A DNA stretch of 64,000 nucleotides from Chlorophyllum brunneum (GCA_963576785.1 OY756150.1:1240001-1304000); one strand, 5' to 3'; positions 21,594 through 34,459 are shown, numbered from the stretch's first letter. A program made the numbers and translations. The notes: a model not told the origin generated them from the letters alone.

Positions 21594-24590
21594 GTGACAG
21601 ACAGATAATCTGACTTTCATAGCAGACAACTGGAGAGAAAAGCTTGTTATAGCCAAGATTTTTTTTCTGTGAGAAACCTTTTACTACTAGTCAAGCACAG
21701 CAATAACTATCTAACTTAGTGTTGAAGACCTATCTGTTTTTGACAACATTAACATCCTTAGTAGGGCAGTCAACTAACTTGTACACATTGTGTTTTCTGA
21801 GTACATCAAGCTTCTCAAGGCATACCTTAAGCTATTTGTCATACCCAGTAGGTAGTAACCTGGCAAGGTCCCTAAACTGGACTGGCTGAGGTGATGGAAA
21901 GGTTATACTGGCCTTAGAGAGGCAGTAATGGATCAATTCTGTACTACCTTCATAAATTAATCAGCAAAGCTCTTCCTCACTTGGCTCAAGCATAGGCAAA
22001 TCAATATCAATGTTCTGCTCATATATTGGCAGAGAAGGTTGTGGCCTTTCAGGAGCATACTCATTTTCTCCTAGATTATAATCACCAAGGCCTAGAAGAA
22101 CATTAGGTTAGCTAGGATTCCATTGTCCTTGTCTTGGCTGACTGGAAGGTTTGTACTTTTCATAATCCCTAAGGATATCCTTTAGATGTTAGCAGTTATC
22201 ATAGATGTTTCCTTCTCTTTGTGGAACCTAAAGAATGGTTCAATCACAAAGTTTTCTTAGTACTTTGATGCCTGGATAGGATATGAAGATTCCTTCTGGA
22301 ATGGGTATTGGAGTCCAGTCATCAGCACATGGACTAGGTAGGTGCAGTTATAGCTTCCTCAATATCATCCTCAACCTTAACTTCCCCCGGAGGCTAAGAT
22401 AGCATAGATGGAGAGGGAGGTAGAGTTAGATCCTTGTAGGATAATCTTGGAGAAGATCTTTAGAAGAGGAAGAAGGCAGAGGTGACAGAGTCTGCTCTCT
22501 GGGACTAGGAGTAGAAGTTTGTAGATAAGGAGATAATAGTAGTAATGATGAAAAATGACATCATAATAACTTAGGTAGTTTTAGTTTCTATTCTTTTCTT
22601 GTTTTATTATCTTCTCATACTCTATATAATGTCTTTCATTATATTTAAGATGTCTAAATATTTCTCCTTTTTATTATAGTATATAAGGCAACCATTATGT
22701 AACCCTAAAGCCTGACTTTCATGTTGTGACTTTAGTTCTACTGTACTATTCATTCCTACTCTGCAATCATTTTTGTCAAGTGGTCCTGCATATGGCACAC
22801 TTGGACTAGATAGTCCTAGAACAAATCTATCTCTAGAAAGGGAAGGATTTAATCTCTCATTCAAATTACTATTATTGGGTAGCAATTGGTCCTGTTGTTT
22901 GGACTATAATAGACATCTGGGGAAATAGAGTTTATTGAAGACAGCATAGAGGGAAGACAAAAATAAAATTGTTCTACTGATAGCACATAAACTTGAAGTT
23001 GCTGCCATTACTTGTATAACTGATAAAAATTATTAATTCCAAATTAGGTGCAAGTTTGTTTTGCTATACTTTATCAGAAAGGTATATGTAGGCCCTACAA
23101 TCAAACACTTGGAGATAAGAAATATCAGGTTTCCTTCTAAACCACATCTTATAGAGGGTGACCCATTCATAGATGTTCTGTTATAGACATAAGCAGCTAT
23201 ATCAAATATAAACTTCCAGTAGCTAACTGGAAGGCATGCTTCAAGTTGCATAGACTGTGCCTTTTCTAGAAGTGTTCAATTAAGACATTCAGTGCATGCA
23301 TTCTATTGGTATTGGTGAATGTGCAGTACACTTGTTTCATGAAGGATCCCTTTCTTAGTAAAGTAGTTCTTGAGTTCCTGAGACCTCTATTATCAGAGCA
23401 CATATGCTTAATGCATTTGCCTGTCTGGTTCATGACTAGTTCAGCATATACCTTGAAGGCACATGCAGCATCTGATTTACTGCATAAGAAAAAGATGTGT
23501 ACAGAGGAAGGGTAGTCATCAAGGAATGTTATAACCCATTTGTACTTATGATAAGATACAATGGGAAGTTCCTGAAGATCCAAATAGATCAATTCAAGGA
23601 TCTTGGATGCACAAGATGTATTCTCATGGTAGGTCTTGTTTGGCAGCTTTCTAAGTGTACAACCAGGACAAACCTTCTATTCTCTTGGTAAAATCACTAG
23701 GACAGATTTTATGTGTTTTGGTATATAACCCAGAGCCTAATCAGATAGGTATGCAAATCTTTGATGCTAGACATCATAGGATATGGTATTCTTATTGATT
23801 GAAGCCAAGAAGAATTGAAGAACTCTATCATGCAAGATATATGAGTTAACAAAGTGAACTTAGTTCAAAGAAGCCCTCTGACAATATTGTCTGCTCAAAT
23901 AGGGTTTACCACAAATGTTATGAATGATGGTCTTCCTATTAGACATTTTTACAATCAAACTAGTTTTATCTGTGATGGATCTGGTTGAGAGAAGTCTCAT
24001 ATCTAACTTTAGTATGTAATATACTGGGCAAAGATACAAAGTTTGCCACTGAGCTTCACTAAACTCAAGTCTTACTTCTGTCTCTAAATAGATAGTGCTA
24101 TGGGATCCAATAGAAAGTATAGATCCATTTACAATTTGCACTGATCTGAAAGAACTTTCAACAATATTGACTAGATCTCTTTTATTTGGAGTAACATTAA
24201 GAGAGGCACTAGAGTCTAGAAGCCATTTATTACTCAATTTACAAGGCTGTCTATTCATTGCATATCCACATACACTATTACAGCTATGTGTTATTTCACA
24301 TATGTTCTTCACTCTTAAAAATAAAGGAAAAAATTGTATATCTGATTTATATAATTGTATATATTTGTGTATATAAGTAGTCTAACTATTTATCCAAGAT
24401 TCTACATTGGCTGAGGTTGCACTCTATGCACCCAGTCAAGAGGTGCCATAAGTAGTATATATTATGGTCCAAATCTTGGCAGTATCAGTGAAAGACTAGT
24501 TAATTATATTAGCCAGCAATTTAGACTTTATGAGTGTATAGACTATTTTGGTAAGTCATATGCAAGTAGTATGCTCAATAGCATTGTAAT
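21594..24590 (-). mobile_element. truncated Ty1/copia element (Copia-C), antisense
   Basis: Degraded pol in Ty1/copia order, read from high to low coordinates. Protease-like WLLDSSASLNVTPNKRD lies near 24220; integrase-like YHKYKWVITFLDDYPSS near 23550 and a VYNRTSMNGSP block near 23170; the start of reverse transcriptase reads YKLVDCPTKDVNVVKNR and KGFSQKKNLGY then FSPVVCYES near 21600-21800, where it is cut by the LTR at 21593. Many stops and frameshifts. It differs clearly from Copia-A in the protease motif. The gag end and its own LTRs are not identifiable; the upper boundary is arbitrary. Confidence 0.75.
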
Positions 24591-25810
24591 TAATAATAGG
24601 TAGTTAGCCCAACATAGCTTTTGCCATTGTCAAGTTATTATAATACATGACCAATCTCACTAAAGTATATTATAATATAGGCTTACATTTGCTAAAGTAC
24701 CTTAATGCTACTCACAAATATAGAATTACTTATATTGGAAATTCTATGCCAGATCTTAATATATTTTCCAATTCTGGTTGGACTAGTGATCCAATTAGTT
24801 ATAAATCTGTAACTGGATATTTCTGTTTATTAACCAGTAGAGCAATTGCTTGGCTAAGTAGAAAACAGAAAACTATTACATTATTTTCTACTAAAGCTAA
24901 AGCTTTGTCAGATTATAGTAAACAACTTGTCTAGACTGTCAATTTATTGGAAGAAACTGGTATCCAATCATTAGCCACTTATCTCTTTAGTAATAATGAA
25001 GGTTTAATATTTTGGGCCAAAAATCTAGTAACAGAAAAGCAATATAAACATGTTGATGTCAAATACCATATATTCATAATTTGGTAAAGGAAAGAAAAAT
25101 TGAAATGTTTTATATAAAAGGTATAGATAATTCTGCCAATATACTCACTAAGAACTTAGATAAAATTAAATTCAATTAGTTCCAACCTTAACTTGGCTTG
25201 ATATTTGAGTAAATGAAACTATACATTGATTTAGAGCAAGGAAAAGTGTTAAAGTTTCAGTCATATTCTATGAATAAATTATAGGGTCATTATAATAATA
25301 ATAGACTGAACCAAAACTTCTTATAAGTTGCTCTGTATATGATGAATGTCATACTAAGTCAATTATAACTAGTAATAATAATTGGTATTTAATAGATCAT
25401 TCTATATAATTCCAATGACTTGTATAGTACTTAGTAAGAGTTAGATAGAATATTCTATGTATTTCTGATACAACAAGTGTCCATATAACTTTATATGTAG
25501 TATGACTCATCTATGTTCTCCTAGATGTATATAAATCCCATATAGCAAACATGTTCTGTATCTTGTTTAATTGAACAACTTCTTCATCATTATCTATCTC
25601 TTTTAGTATAATCCTAACCTTAATCTACTTGACTTTCAACTTGCTATTACTGAAACAGACTATTTCATTAATAATATCTGTCTATTCAAATTACCTTTCT
25701 ATAGGTATCAAATAAAAGTATACTTCCTTGGTAAGTAGACTCTACATTCTTTTCTACTGCATTTACTGCTGCTGCTCAAGCATCAACTTATTATGGTCAT
25801 TTTCTCAACA
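24590..25810 (+). mobile_element. 3' fragment of a Copia-A relative (Copia-B)
   Basis: The frame at 24647-24934 (GLHLLKYLNATHKYRITY, SVTGYFCLLTSRAIAWLSRK) matches the RNase H region of Copia-A at 47330-47600 and is followed by the same 3' coding end, a purine tract and an LTR. Acidic RNase H residues are altered (SDSDW of Copia-A reads SNSGW). The 5' part is missing. It abuts the accessory ORF of Gypsy-3 at about 25824. Confidence 0.8.
25247..25810 (+). repeat. LTR of the Copia-A family (Copia-B 3' LTR)
   Basis: Starts TGTTAAAGTTTC after the purine tract AGAGCAAGGAAAAG-like sequence and ends CTCAACA; about 564 bp and collinear with the 572-bp LTRs at 41219 and 47933, but much more diverged. 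Confidence 0.8.
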
Positions 25811-25823
25811 CACTGATACCAAG

Positions 25824-26594
25824 TAATATATTCAGAATACTCTTGTCATGACTAGTGAAAAACTAAGATACCTTACTAATACTAGTAACAACCTTATATA
25901 CAAACTAGCTTAAAAATTGATAGACCTAGACTCTTATACTCCTACTATATTACCTAACAAACCACTGTATCACAAAGAAGACAAACAAGAATGGCTAAAT
26001 AAAGGAATGGAGAAAATAGAAAAATTAGTACCCAACTATCTAATAGAACTTAACATGAAAGATGAAGTAAACTACCTCTTGATTCAAATCCCCAACTTTG
26101 AAGTGCCAGCAAAACTAATTATATTCAATCTTTTACAAGCTTACCTCACATTGAAAGATAGAGGACAACTTCTTAAGAAATTATCTATAGCCTTATTACT
26201 AGCAAAACCAATAATATCATCACTTTCCAAAGTCATACTATTACACTTTTCCAAGAAGGACTAAACCATGCCCCATTCTGGATTGGATGTAGATACCAAT
26301 TAGGAACACCCATGATTGGACATAACAAATAGCAACTTGTTAATACTCTCCACAAGGAAAGTTGCCCTAATCTCAAGAGACACATTGCACATGCATATAC
26401 CAACTACTCAAAAAAACACTCCCAGGAAAGTCAAGACTAGACAGTTCCCATAATCATAAGGTCATGAATCTAGAAAGGGAGATATTGTTATGAACTATAA
26501 ATAGCCTGTTCATTTCTATCATATACCTATTACCTTATATACCATTATTCCTGTCTTACTTATTTTATTCCCTATTTCACTCCTAGAGGCTATA
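25824..26594 (+). mobile_element. remnant of an older chromodomain Gypsy (Gypsy-3): accessory ORF and start of 3' LTR
   Basis: The stretch from 25824 matches the last part of the accessory ORF of Gypsy-1 (for example LDSYTPTILPNKPLYHKED, then YLTLKDRGQ). It is followed by a purine tract (AGAAAGGGAGATAT) and by the first 109 bp of the LTR from 26486 (TGTTATGAACTATAAATAG). Gypsy-2 is inserted at 26594; the LTR resumes at 33007. Confidence 0.85.
26486..26594 (+). repeat. Gypsy-3 3' LTR, first part
   Basis: Matches the first third of the Gypsy LTR. Split by Gypsy-2; flanking pentamers CTATA (26590-26594) and CTATG (33007-33011) fit a target-site duplication with one later change. Confidence 0.8.
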
Positions 26595-26898
26595 TGTTAT
26601 GACGTTAGTCTAGGACTCAGGTTGCAAGTCTTTGGATAAAGACAAGAAAGTAGAGAGAAGAATAAGGGATGATATAATTGGTAAAGTGTAAGGAATACAT
26701 TAAGTATTACTATACTTTATATACTAGTAGTGAGTACTAAAAATAATAGAACAGAGTAAAGGAGTCATAGTGACAAGTAGAACAAATCAGAAAGAGTACA
26801 GCTATAAAGGATGAAATAGGAGATAAAACAGATATTCTAGAATAATAAGTACAACAGGTGTATGATAGGAATGTAGTGTCTATCTGTAGTTCATAACA
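26595..26898 (-). repeat. Gypsy-2 3' LTR
   Basis: 304 bp, TG..CA on either strand; near-identical to 32708-33006. Preceded on the minus strand by the purine tract AAAAAGGGAGGTAT. Confidence 0.9.
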
Positions 26899-26936
26899 AT
26901 ACCTCCCTTTTTATGTTCATGACCCCATGAAGTATA

Positions 26937-27846
26937 GTGGTCTACTTGTTGTCTTGTTCTTTATGCAAGGCATTGATGAGTTGGCATTTAGTGGGACCAA
27001 TCATTGGAGTTCCTGACTTGTATCAACATCCAATCCAGAAGGGGGCATGGTCTTGTCCACCTCTGAAGAGGGCTATAGTGTGTCCTCAGAAAGTGGTGGT
27101 ATCATTAGTTTTGGTAGCAATGAGGTTGTGGACTATTTTTTCCCAGTAATTTTCTTCAAATTGTCCTCCATCTTTGAGTGTAAGGTAGGATGGTGGTGGA
27201 TTAAATATTGTTGGTTTGGCTGATGGGTCCATGTCAGGTAGTTGTATGAGAAGGTAGTCTACTTTGTCTCTCATATTAGGTTCCATTAATTGCTCTACTA
27301 CTGATCTTTTTTTATTACTTCCATTCCTTTGTCTAACCATTCTTGTTTGTTGTCTTTGTTGTAGGGTGGTTTGTCAGGTAAGGTAGTGGAAGTATATGAA
27401 TCGAGATCCATCAGTCTTCATACAAGTTTGTAGATAGGATTGTTGTTAGAATTGGTGAGGTGATTGAGTCTTTTATCCATCATAACTAAGACACTTTGAA
27501 TATATCACTTTGCATTGGAGTATGTCAACATGTTGAGATCAGTTGCTACTTTATCCAATAACTCTTTCATGAGTTCATGTTTTCCGGTTGACATAGTGGC
27601 TGGAAGAGCTCTGATGGTGGTAACAAGTAGAATATGGCTTAAGGCTTTGGCTTGGATTTGGAGGTTGTTGATGGTATGGACAATGTATGTGAGTCCTTTG
27701 GTGGTAGTAATATAGTGTTCAATTTGGTCATTAATGAATTGAGTATTGAGGAGGTTGTTGAGTTTTTGTTTGAACTCTATGTCATTGGCTAGGAAGGAGT
27801 AGGTTTGTGTTTGGCTTGCATGGTGTGTTGTAAATGTAGTTGGCAA
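26937..27846 (-). pseudogene. Gypsy-2 accessory ORF between pol and 3' LTR
   Basis: Two open stretches in one gene order: 27846-27505 (containing KLNNLLNTQFINDQIEHY, AKALSHILLVTTIRALPA and MSTGKHELMKELLDKVATDL) and 27340-27086 (EPNMRDKVDYLLIQLPDMD, PPPSYLTLKDGGQ, ENYWEKIVHNLI). Joining sequence is also similar to the Gypsy-1 copy. No ATG is seen at the first position (TTG), so the start is unclear; it could be made as a pol extension or from a spliced or internal message. Mostly helical and charged, no membrane segment or Cys/His knuckle; does not look like env, gag or a second chromodomain. Function unknown. Confidence 0.65.
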
Positions 27847-27949
27847 AGTCTAAAGTGCAGTGGATACAGTGTGAGATGTATCAAGTATAGTAATCTCTTG
27901 TAATACAAGGTCTGTTGTTTATAATTGTCACTTTTTACCCCCCCTTTTT

Positions 27950-30900
27950 ATAGGTTTTGTCCTTGAAATCTTGTCCAAAAATTCCTGAACTACCTCCTTA
28001 GCATTTCCTAGTTCTGACTCATCTTCCCATATGTCTTCTTTGGAGGTGTACCCTTTCTAGTATACTAGGTATTAATTTTGCCATCCTCTTGTGCAGTGTC
28101 CTCGTATCTCTTCTACTTTGTATTGTTCTTCATCATTGATGATCTTGGGCATCAGTGGTAGTGGAGTATGCTGGCTGTTGAACTCAGGTTTCTGATAGAA
28201 GGAGAGGAGTCTGCTATTAAACACATCATGTATTGCCTATGTTTTAGGTAATTCCAGTTGGTGACTTGTTTCACCTATTTTTGCTTATATTTGGAACAGT
28301 CCATAGCATTTGTGATCCAGCTTCTTGGTTGGCCTTGTTGTCCTGATGTTGCTTGCTTCAAGCCATACTTATTCTTCTAGAATATACTCATGTTCTGGTT
28401 TGGTATTGTTGTATTTCTCCATTTGTGTCTAGCTGTGTTATAGCATTTTGATTGTTTCTTATTGCATGTTTTGTAACTTCTGTATTTGTTCCATGATTGC
28501 AGGTGCCTTAGTAATGTTTGTTATATCTCCTTTCCAAGGGTATTGCCCGTAAACTATCTCAAATGGTGAGTATCTGGTAGCAGTATGGATTTTGTCATTG
28601 TACTAGAATTCCACTATGGCTAACCATTTTTTCCAGTTGTTCTGTGCATGGTTTATTACATTTCTGAGGTATGTCTCAATCTCCTGGTTGATGCACTCTG
28701 TTTGACCATCGGTTTGTGGGTGGTATGCTGTGGATAAGTTTTATTGGGTGCCAGTTGCTTGGCATAGTTCTTCTATAAACTTTGATGCAAATTGTGGACC
28801 TCTGACACTGATAATTCTATGGAGTATTCCATGTGTTCTTCATATATCGTCTCAGTAGATATTTCCTAGCTCCTTAGATGTTAAAGTGGTATTAACTGTA
28901 CATAGTCTGATCATTTTGCTGAAACAATCAACTATGACAAGTATTGCATCATATCCTTCTGACTCTGGTAATGGTCCTATCATGTCGATTGATATTTCTT
29001 TCCAAGGTTCCACTGGTGTCAGTAGTGGGTAGAGATGTGTTGTTGGTCTTGTTTGGAGTATTTTGTTTCGTTGACATACTTTGCATCCTTTAATGTATCA
29101 TTTGATATTGTTATACATTTGAGGCTACCAATAACTCTGTTTAAGAAGTTCAATCATCCAATGTTGTCCTAGATATCCTATATCTGTTTTGTTGTGGTGT
29201 TGTCAGAGTATCTCTTGTTATATTTGGCTGTTTGGTAGAACATATATTCTTCCTTTGAACATTGGTAGTCTGTCTGTCTCCCATATCTTCTTTGGTCATT
29301 TTTCCTTTTCTTTTAGCCACTGTGTTTCCCTTTTTGTTTTCTTTCACAATCAGTGTTTCAGATCTTCTTCCCCTGAGATTTCCCAGATTTGTTGGATTGC
29401 AGTGATTGTGTCATCATTGAATAGATAGTCGGATAGTAAGGTGATGTTGGTGTTGTCTCAGGTAGTGTTAGTTTTTGTTAGTTTTGATAATACATTGGCT
29501 TTTGTGTTAGACTTTCCAGGAATGTGTTTCAATATATAATAGTATTCCTGTAGTTCCATCTGCCACCTAGTTTGTTATCCTGTGAGTTATTGTGGTTTTC
29601 AGAAGTATTCCAAGTTTTTGTGATTGGTCCAAATTTCAAAGGATTCATTGGCATCAAGTAGGTATTGTCTCCAGGTTTTGACTACTTCTCAGATGGCTAG
29701 TAGTTCTTTGTCATAGATTTGGTAGTTGCATTCTGTGGGTATCATTGTTCTTGAGTAGAATACAATTGAATGCCAGTATTCTTCTTGCTTCTGTGATAAT
29801 ACTGCTCCTACTCTATAGCCTGATGCATTTACCTCTACTCAGTATTGTCCTTTGTCTTGTGGCATTGCTAATACTGGTTTACTTGTGACTTTTTCTTTGA
29901 TTTTCTTGAAGGCTTCCTATTGTCATTCTATCCATACCCATTGAGTGTCCTTCTTCTTTAATTTGTGTAAAGGGGCTGCTATGTTGCTGAAGTTATGTAT
30001 GAATTGTTGGTAAAACTTTGCAAATCCTAGGAATTCCTTGACATTCTTCAGGGATTTGGGTGTTGGCTATTCTTTCACTGCTTTTACCTTCTTTTCCTCT
30101 ATTTTAATGCTGTCTTGTCCAACCACAAATCCCAATATTGGTATTTCCTTCACATTAAATAAACACTTTGATCTTTTGAAGTATAGGTGGTGTTTTGCCA
30201 CTATATCAAGGAATTGCTTTGTTTTTTCTTCAAGTTCCTCCTGTACCATTCCCAGAATGATGAAGTTATCCATATAATTGACAACAGCTCCTTCATGCAA
30301 CAATTCTTGGAATACCATGTTCATCATCCTCTGGAACATCACTGGTGAGTTGCTCATTCCAAAGAATATGACTGTTAGTTCAAATAATCTACTGTTTGTT
30401 ACAAACACTGCTTTCCATTTGTTGCCTTCCCTTATCCTGATATTGTTGTATCCCCAAATAATATCAAGCTTGTTGAAGACTTTTGCATCTTTGAGTTGGT
30501 CAATAACTTTGCTTATGAGCAGAAGTGGTATTTTGTCTTTGATTGTGTATTTGTTCAGCTTCTTATAGTTTTGTACTGGTTGCTTGGTTCCATCTTTCTT
30601 GGGTATGAAGAAGCATGGGATAGCATAGGGGGATTGTGATAGTCAGATTCATTCTGAGGCGATATTTTTGTTAAGGAATTTCTGCAGTTCTTGTTTTTCC
30701 ATTATTGTCATCGAGTAGACTTTGGATTATAGTACTAGTGGTGCATCTTCTGACAGGTTTATTTTGTGGTCCCATATCAAGTGTTCTGGCAGTTTGTCGA
30801 AGTTCTTCTTGTAAAACAGGTGTATGTATTGCTGTAGATATGTTGGTAGGTCCTCTGGGTTTGTTTGGTCGGTCTTCTTTTCCTCTATGTGTTCCTTTAC

Positions 30901-31400
30901 CATATGTATTCTCTTATTGAACCATATATTGTTGTGGTGTGTGGTGCAATCTTTTGGGTATCTCATGAAGTATATTATATTGTTTGTCCAATCAATTTCT
31001 GGGTTATATTTGACTAGCCAGTTGTGTCCAAGGTATAAGTCTGCACTTTTCAACTATGTTACCATTACTTCAATTTCCTCCATGTGTTTTCTATTGTTTA
31101 GTACCAGGTGTGCCATGTCTGTTATTTCTCCTTTCTTGTTTTCAGTCCTGTTGGTATTGATTACTTGTATTGAAGTTTTGAGGGGTTTGGTTGGGAGTCA
31201 CTCCTCTTCTACCACTCTCTGTGCTATGCACATGTGGGTGCATCTGGAGTCTACTAGCATAGTGATTTGTTTAGGTCCCTTCTTTGTTTTGATTGTCAAA
31301 TCAAGGAGAAGTTTGTGCATCAAGTTTCTTTTTTGTGGGATCACATATCATATATTGTGAAATAAAACAGGAACTCTAGAGTTATTGGCTTGTAGGTTTG
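27950..31400 (-). pseudogene. Gypsy-2 pol (protease, RT, RNase H, integrase, chromodomain)
   Basis: Recognisable blocks: LYLGHNWLVKYNPEIDW near 31030; FFGMSNSPVMFQRMMNMVF near 30340; active-site box reading YMDN rather than YMDD at about 30265-30276; FKRSKCLFNVKEIPILGFVV near 30150; RNase H near 29850-29880; integrase-like blocks around 28500-29150; chromodomain tail near 27960-28060. Many in-frame stops. Collinear with Gypsy-1 pol. Confidence 0.85.
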
Positions 31401-32614
31401 TACCTACTCAGAGCCTTTGGCAAAATCCTTCTTTGCCTCTTCTTCTTGTTCTGTCTCCTTGGTAATCTCCCTAATGTGTGCTTTCTTGAGTGCTTTGCAG
31501 TTCTTCAAGATGTGGCCCTACTTTCCACAATTGTAGTACATTATTTTGGTGTATATGATTTTTGTCTTCTTGTGACAATATTTGGTAATATGCCCATATA
31601 GGTTGCAGTTGAAACATCTTGGTTTTCTATTCTGGTCAGTGTCTGCCCTTTGCCTACCAATCTTCATTGGCTGTCCTCCACCTCTATATGTGACTCCTGT
31701 GCTAGTTCTGACATCTTCTTGGATAATGTCTGCAGTTTCATATCCTTGTCCTACTGCAAGGATTATGTTTCTCCATTTGTCATATGTGTCTGGGATTGAG
31801 GCTAGTAGGTAGCCTACAATAGTCCTGATAATGTCTGCTCTGGTATGTCTTTTGAGAAGAAATATGGCATGTGCATTGTCTGTTCCTACTTGGGTTTTCA
31901 ATACTTTGAACTCTATTAAGAAGTCTGCAGTGTTCCTTTTTCCCTGTTTGAACAACTCTATTTCCTCTTCTGCTATTGTTTTTCTATTTCCCAAGGAGAA
32001 TGTGGCTACTATCTCCATTGCAAAGTCTTCAAATGCTAGTGTTTTCTTGTTCTGGATTGTCTGTAACTTGGCATTAGCATAAGGACCTGCCAGTCCTCCT
32101 TTTATTCATGCTAACACTCCAATTATCTTCTGCTCATTATCATCAATTTTTTGAAGAGTGTCCATAAGGACATTACTCTCCACCAATCATTGAACTTGGT
32201 TCTATCTCCATTGAAATATTCTGGTTCTGGAGCTAAGTTCTTTGGGAAATTGATTTTATTGGCCATTTCTGATTCTATTTCAGGTTGTTTGTACTCATGT
32301 GTCTTGGCAACTTCTATGTCAGATGTTTCAGCTTTACTGTGTTCATTCTCATGTGTCTTGGCAATTTCTATATTGAATGGGGCTTTGGCAACTTCTGTGT
32401 TATATGTAGTCTCAGCAACTTCTGTGTTGAATAATGTCTCGAAGAGAGCTATATCTTTGTTTACACTGTGGTCTGATTTCTACTACTTAAGGCCTTCAGG
32501 GATTTTTGGTTCTGTTTGTCATTTAGATCTGGTAGTTACTGGTGATCTCTGAATATCTGTTGATCTTGGAGCTCTGGGTCTTCTTGGTGTTCTTGATGAG
32601 CTACTGCTGCTCAT
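31400..32614 (-). pseudogene. Gypsy-2 gag
   Basis: ATG at 32612-32614 begins MSSSSSSRTPRRPRAPR. The capsid part includes FSLGNRKTIAEEEIELFKQG and FLLKRHTRADIIRTIVGY, and a CCHC knuckle CFNCNLYGHITKYC near 31590, followed by a second damaged knuckle (YYNCGK, then a stop). Interrupted by at least two stops. Confidence 0.8.
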
Positions 32615-32707
32615 ATACTGTTGTTCTGGTTAGAGACTATTATTCCAAGCCTAGCTACAAATAGTGGCACCTCTCTTGCAAGGTGAGTCAAATGACACTT
32701 TACCAAA

Positions 32708-33006
32708 TGTTATGACCTTAGTCTAGGACTCAGGTTGCAAGTCTTTGGATAAAGACAAGAAAGTAGAGAGAAGAATAAGGGATGATATGATTGGTAAAGT
32801 GTAAGGAATACATCAAGTATTACTATACTTTATATACTGGTGGTGAGTACTAAAAATAATGGAACAGAGTAAAGGAGTCATAGTGACAAACAAATCAGAA
32901 AGAGTATAGCCATAAAGGATAAAACAGAAGATAAAATGGATATTCTAGAATGATGAGTACAATGGGTACATAATAGAAATATAGTGTCTATCTATAGTTC
33001 ATAATA
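32708..33006 (-). repeat. Gypsy-2 5' LTR
   Basis: 299 bp; on the minus strand ends GGTCATAACA and is followed by TTTGGTAAAGTG, the presumed primer-binding region shared with Gypsy-1. Confidence 0.9.
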
Positions 33007-33215
33007 CTATGCTCCTTTTTTGACTTGTTTACTCACCCCCTATAACTTACTTACTCTATTTCCTCATTATTAGTTATCACCACTAGTATATAAAGTATAG
33101 TAATACTTAATGTATTCCTTATACTTTACTAATTGTATTATCTCTTTTTCTTCTCTTTACTTTCATACCTTTACCCAAAGGTTTGTAACCTGAGTCTTAG
33201 ACTAAGGTTGTAACA
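33007..33215 (+). repeat. Gypsy-3 3' LTR, second part
   Basis: Continues the LTR interrupted at 26594 and ends ACTAAGGTTGTAACA like the Gypsy-1 3' LTR. Confidence 0.8.
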
Positions 33216-33490
33216 GACCTTAGTCTAAGACTTAGGTTGCAAGTCTTTGGATAAAGATAAAGAAGTAGAAAGAAAAGAAAGAGATAATACAATTAGTAAA
33301 GTATAAGGAATACATCAAGTATTGCTATACTTTATATACTAGTGGTGAGCTCTAAGAATAGGAAATAGAGCAAGTGAGTTATAGGAACAAGTAGAATGAG
33401 TCACAAGAAGTATAGCTTTACAGAGTGAAACAGGAGGTGAAATGGATACAGTGGAATAATGAGTGCAAGATAACATGTGTATGATAGTGA
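33216..33490 (-). repeat. inverted, truncated Gypsy-family LTR
   Basis: Matches the LTR in minus orientation from GACCTTAGTCTAAG onward, lacking the terminal TGTTAT, and loses similarity near 33480. It abuts the plus-oriented LTR end, giving a tail-to-tail junction at 33215. Confidence 0.7.
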
Positions 33491-34155
33491 AGAGATATTA
33501 TCTCATTATGTTTGTAAGCACATTAGCATCCATCTGATGTTGGGGCTTCAACCCAAGGGAAATAGAGGTGAAAGGGGATGTGTCTAGGAACACACAAAGG
33601 TAAGGGAAAGGGCAGTTTGTTGAAGCAAGATATTTACAAGCCTCTGGGAGGCAGAGAAGAGAGATAGAAATAATCAGATACTTTTTCACTGATTTTCATA
33701 GACAAAGTACATTTGTATTTATACAAAAATAAAAATCTATACTACAAAAACCTTGTACATAGTCCATATGCACTGTAGAAGTAATTTGAATAGAAAAGTT
33801 GAGTCTGAAACAGTCCAAATTAGAGATTATGGAGATATTATATGTATTGAATGAAAGGGTACATAAGGGATTGAAAGTTTTCGTACTTTTAGTAACAACC
33901 ATTCCTATATGTTCAGGGATTTGAATAAAATTGTTTTATTAAGAGGGTACTGGCTGGCACGGCAAATGGAGAGTGATGTCAGAGTAGAGAGTGAGGCAAT
34001 TAGGCCTGAAGACCTTTGCCCTTCTAAGTCTGCAAGAATTGATGTCCATCTTGCTGGCATTCAAAATGTATCAGCTGTCAAGTCCTTGGCCTATCTTCTT
34101 TCATCAGACAAGTAGAATTTTGTGTACAAATAGGGTTAGTGGGAGGAGAGAGATA
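33491..34155. other. unassigned sequence between LTR elements
   Basis: AT-rich; short frames at 33498-33689 and 33909-34115 without recognisable domains. May be old retroelement or flanking host DNA; nothing supported. Confidence 0.3.
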
Positions 34156-34459
34156 TGTTATAAACTATAGATAGACACTATATTTCTATTATGCATTCAT
34201 TGTACTCATCATTCTAGAATATCCATTTCATCTCCTGTTTCATCCTTTATGGCTGTACTCTTTCTGATTTGTTCTACTTGTCACTATAACTCCTTTACTC
34301 TGTTCCATTATTTTTAGTACTCACCACTAGTATATAAAGTGTAGTAATACTTGATGTATTCCTTACACTTTACTAATTGTATTATCCCTTACTCTTCTCT
34401 CTACTTCTTTGTCTTTATCCAAAGACTTGCAACCTGAGTCTTAGACTAAGGTCATAACA
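34156..34459 (+). repeat. Gypsy-1 5' LTR
   Basis: Starts TGTTATAAACTATAG, ends GGTCATAACA; followed by TTTGGTAAAGTATAATTCG, likely containing the primer-binding site (TGG at +2). Confidence 0.9.

Larger units (their letters stand above)
26595..33006 (-). mobile_element. full-length chromodomain Ty3/Gypsy element (Gypsy-2), antisense
   Basis: Bounded by two LTRs in minus orientation (32708-33006 as 5' LTR, 26595-26898 as 3' LTR) and by CTATA/CTATG flanks. Reading downward: gag (32614 to about 31400), protease, reverse transcriptase, RNase H, integrase, chromodomain tail (about 27960), accessory ORF (27846 to about 26940), polypurine tract near 26905-26920. Coding parts are broken by stops and frameshifts, so it is not autonomous. 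It is inserted in the 3' LTR of Gypsy-3. Confidence 0.9.

Noticed and set aside
26937..27149. Plus-strand frame in Gypsy-2 with a near-identical counterpart in Gypsy-1 (40490-40684 minus)
   Set aside because: It is the reverse complement of the accessory ORF in both elements, so the similarity is a by-product.
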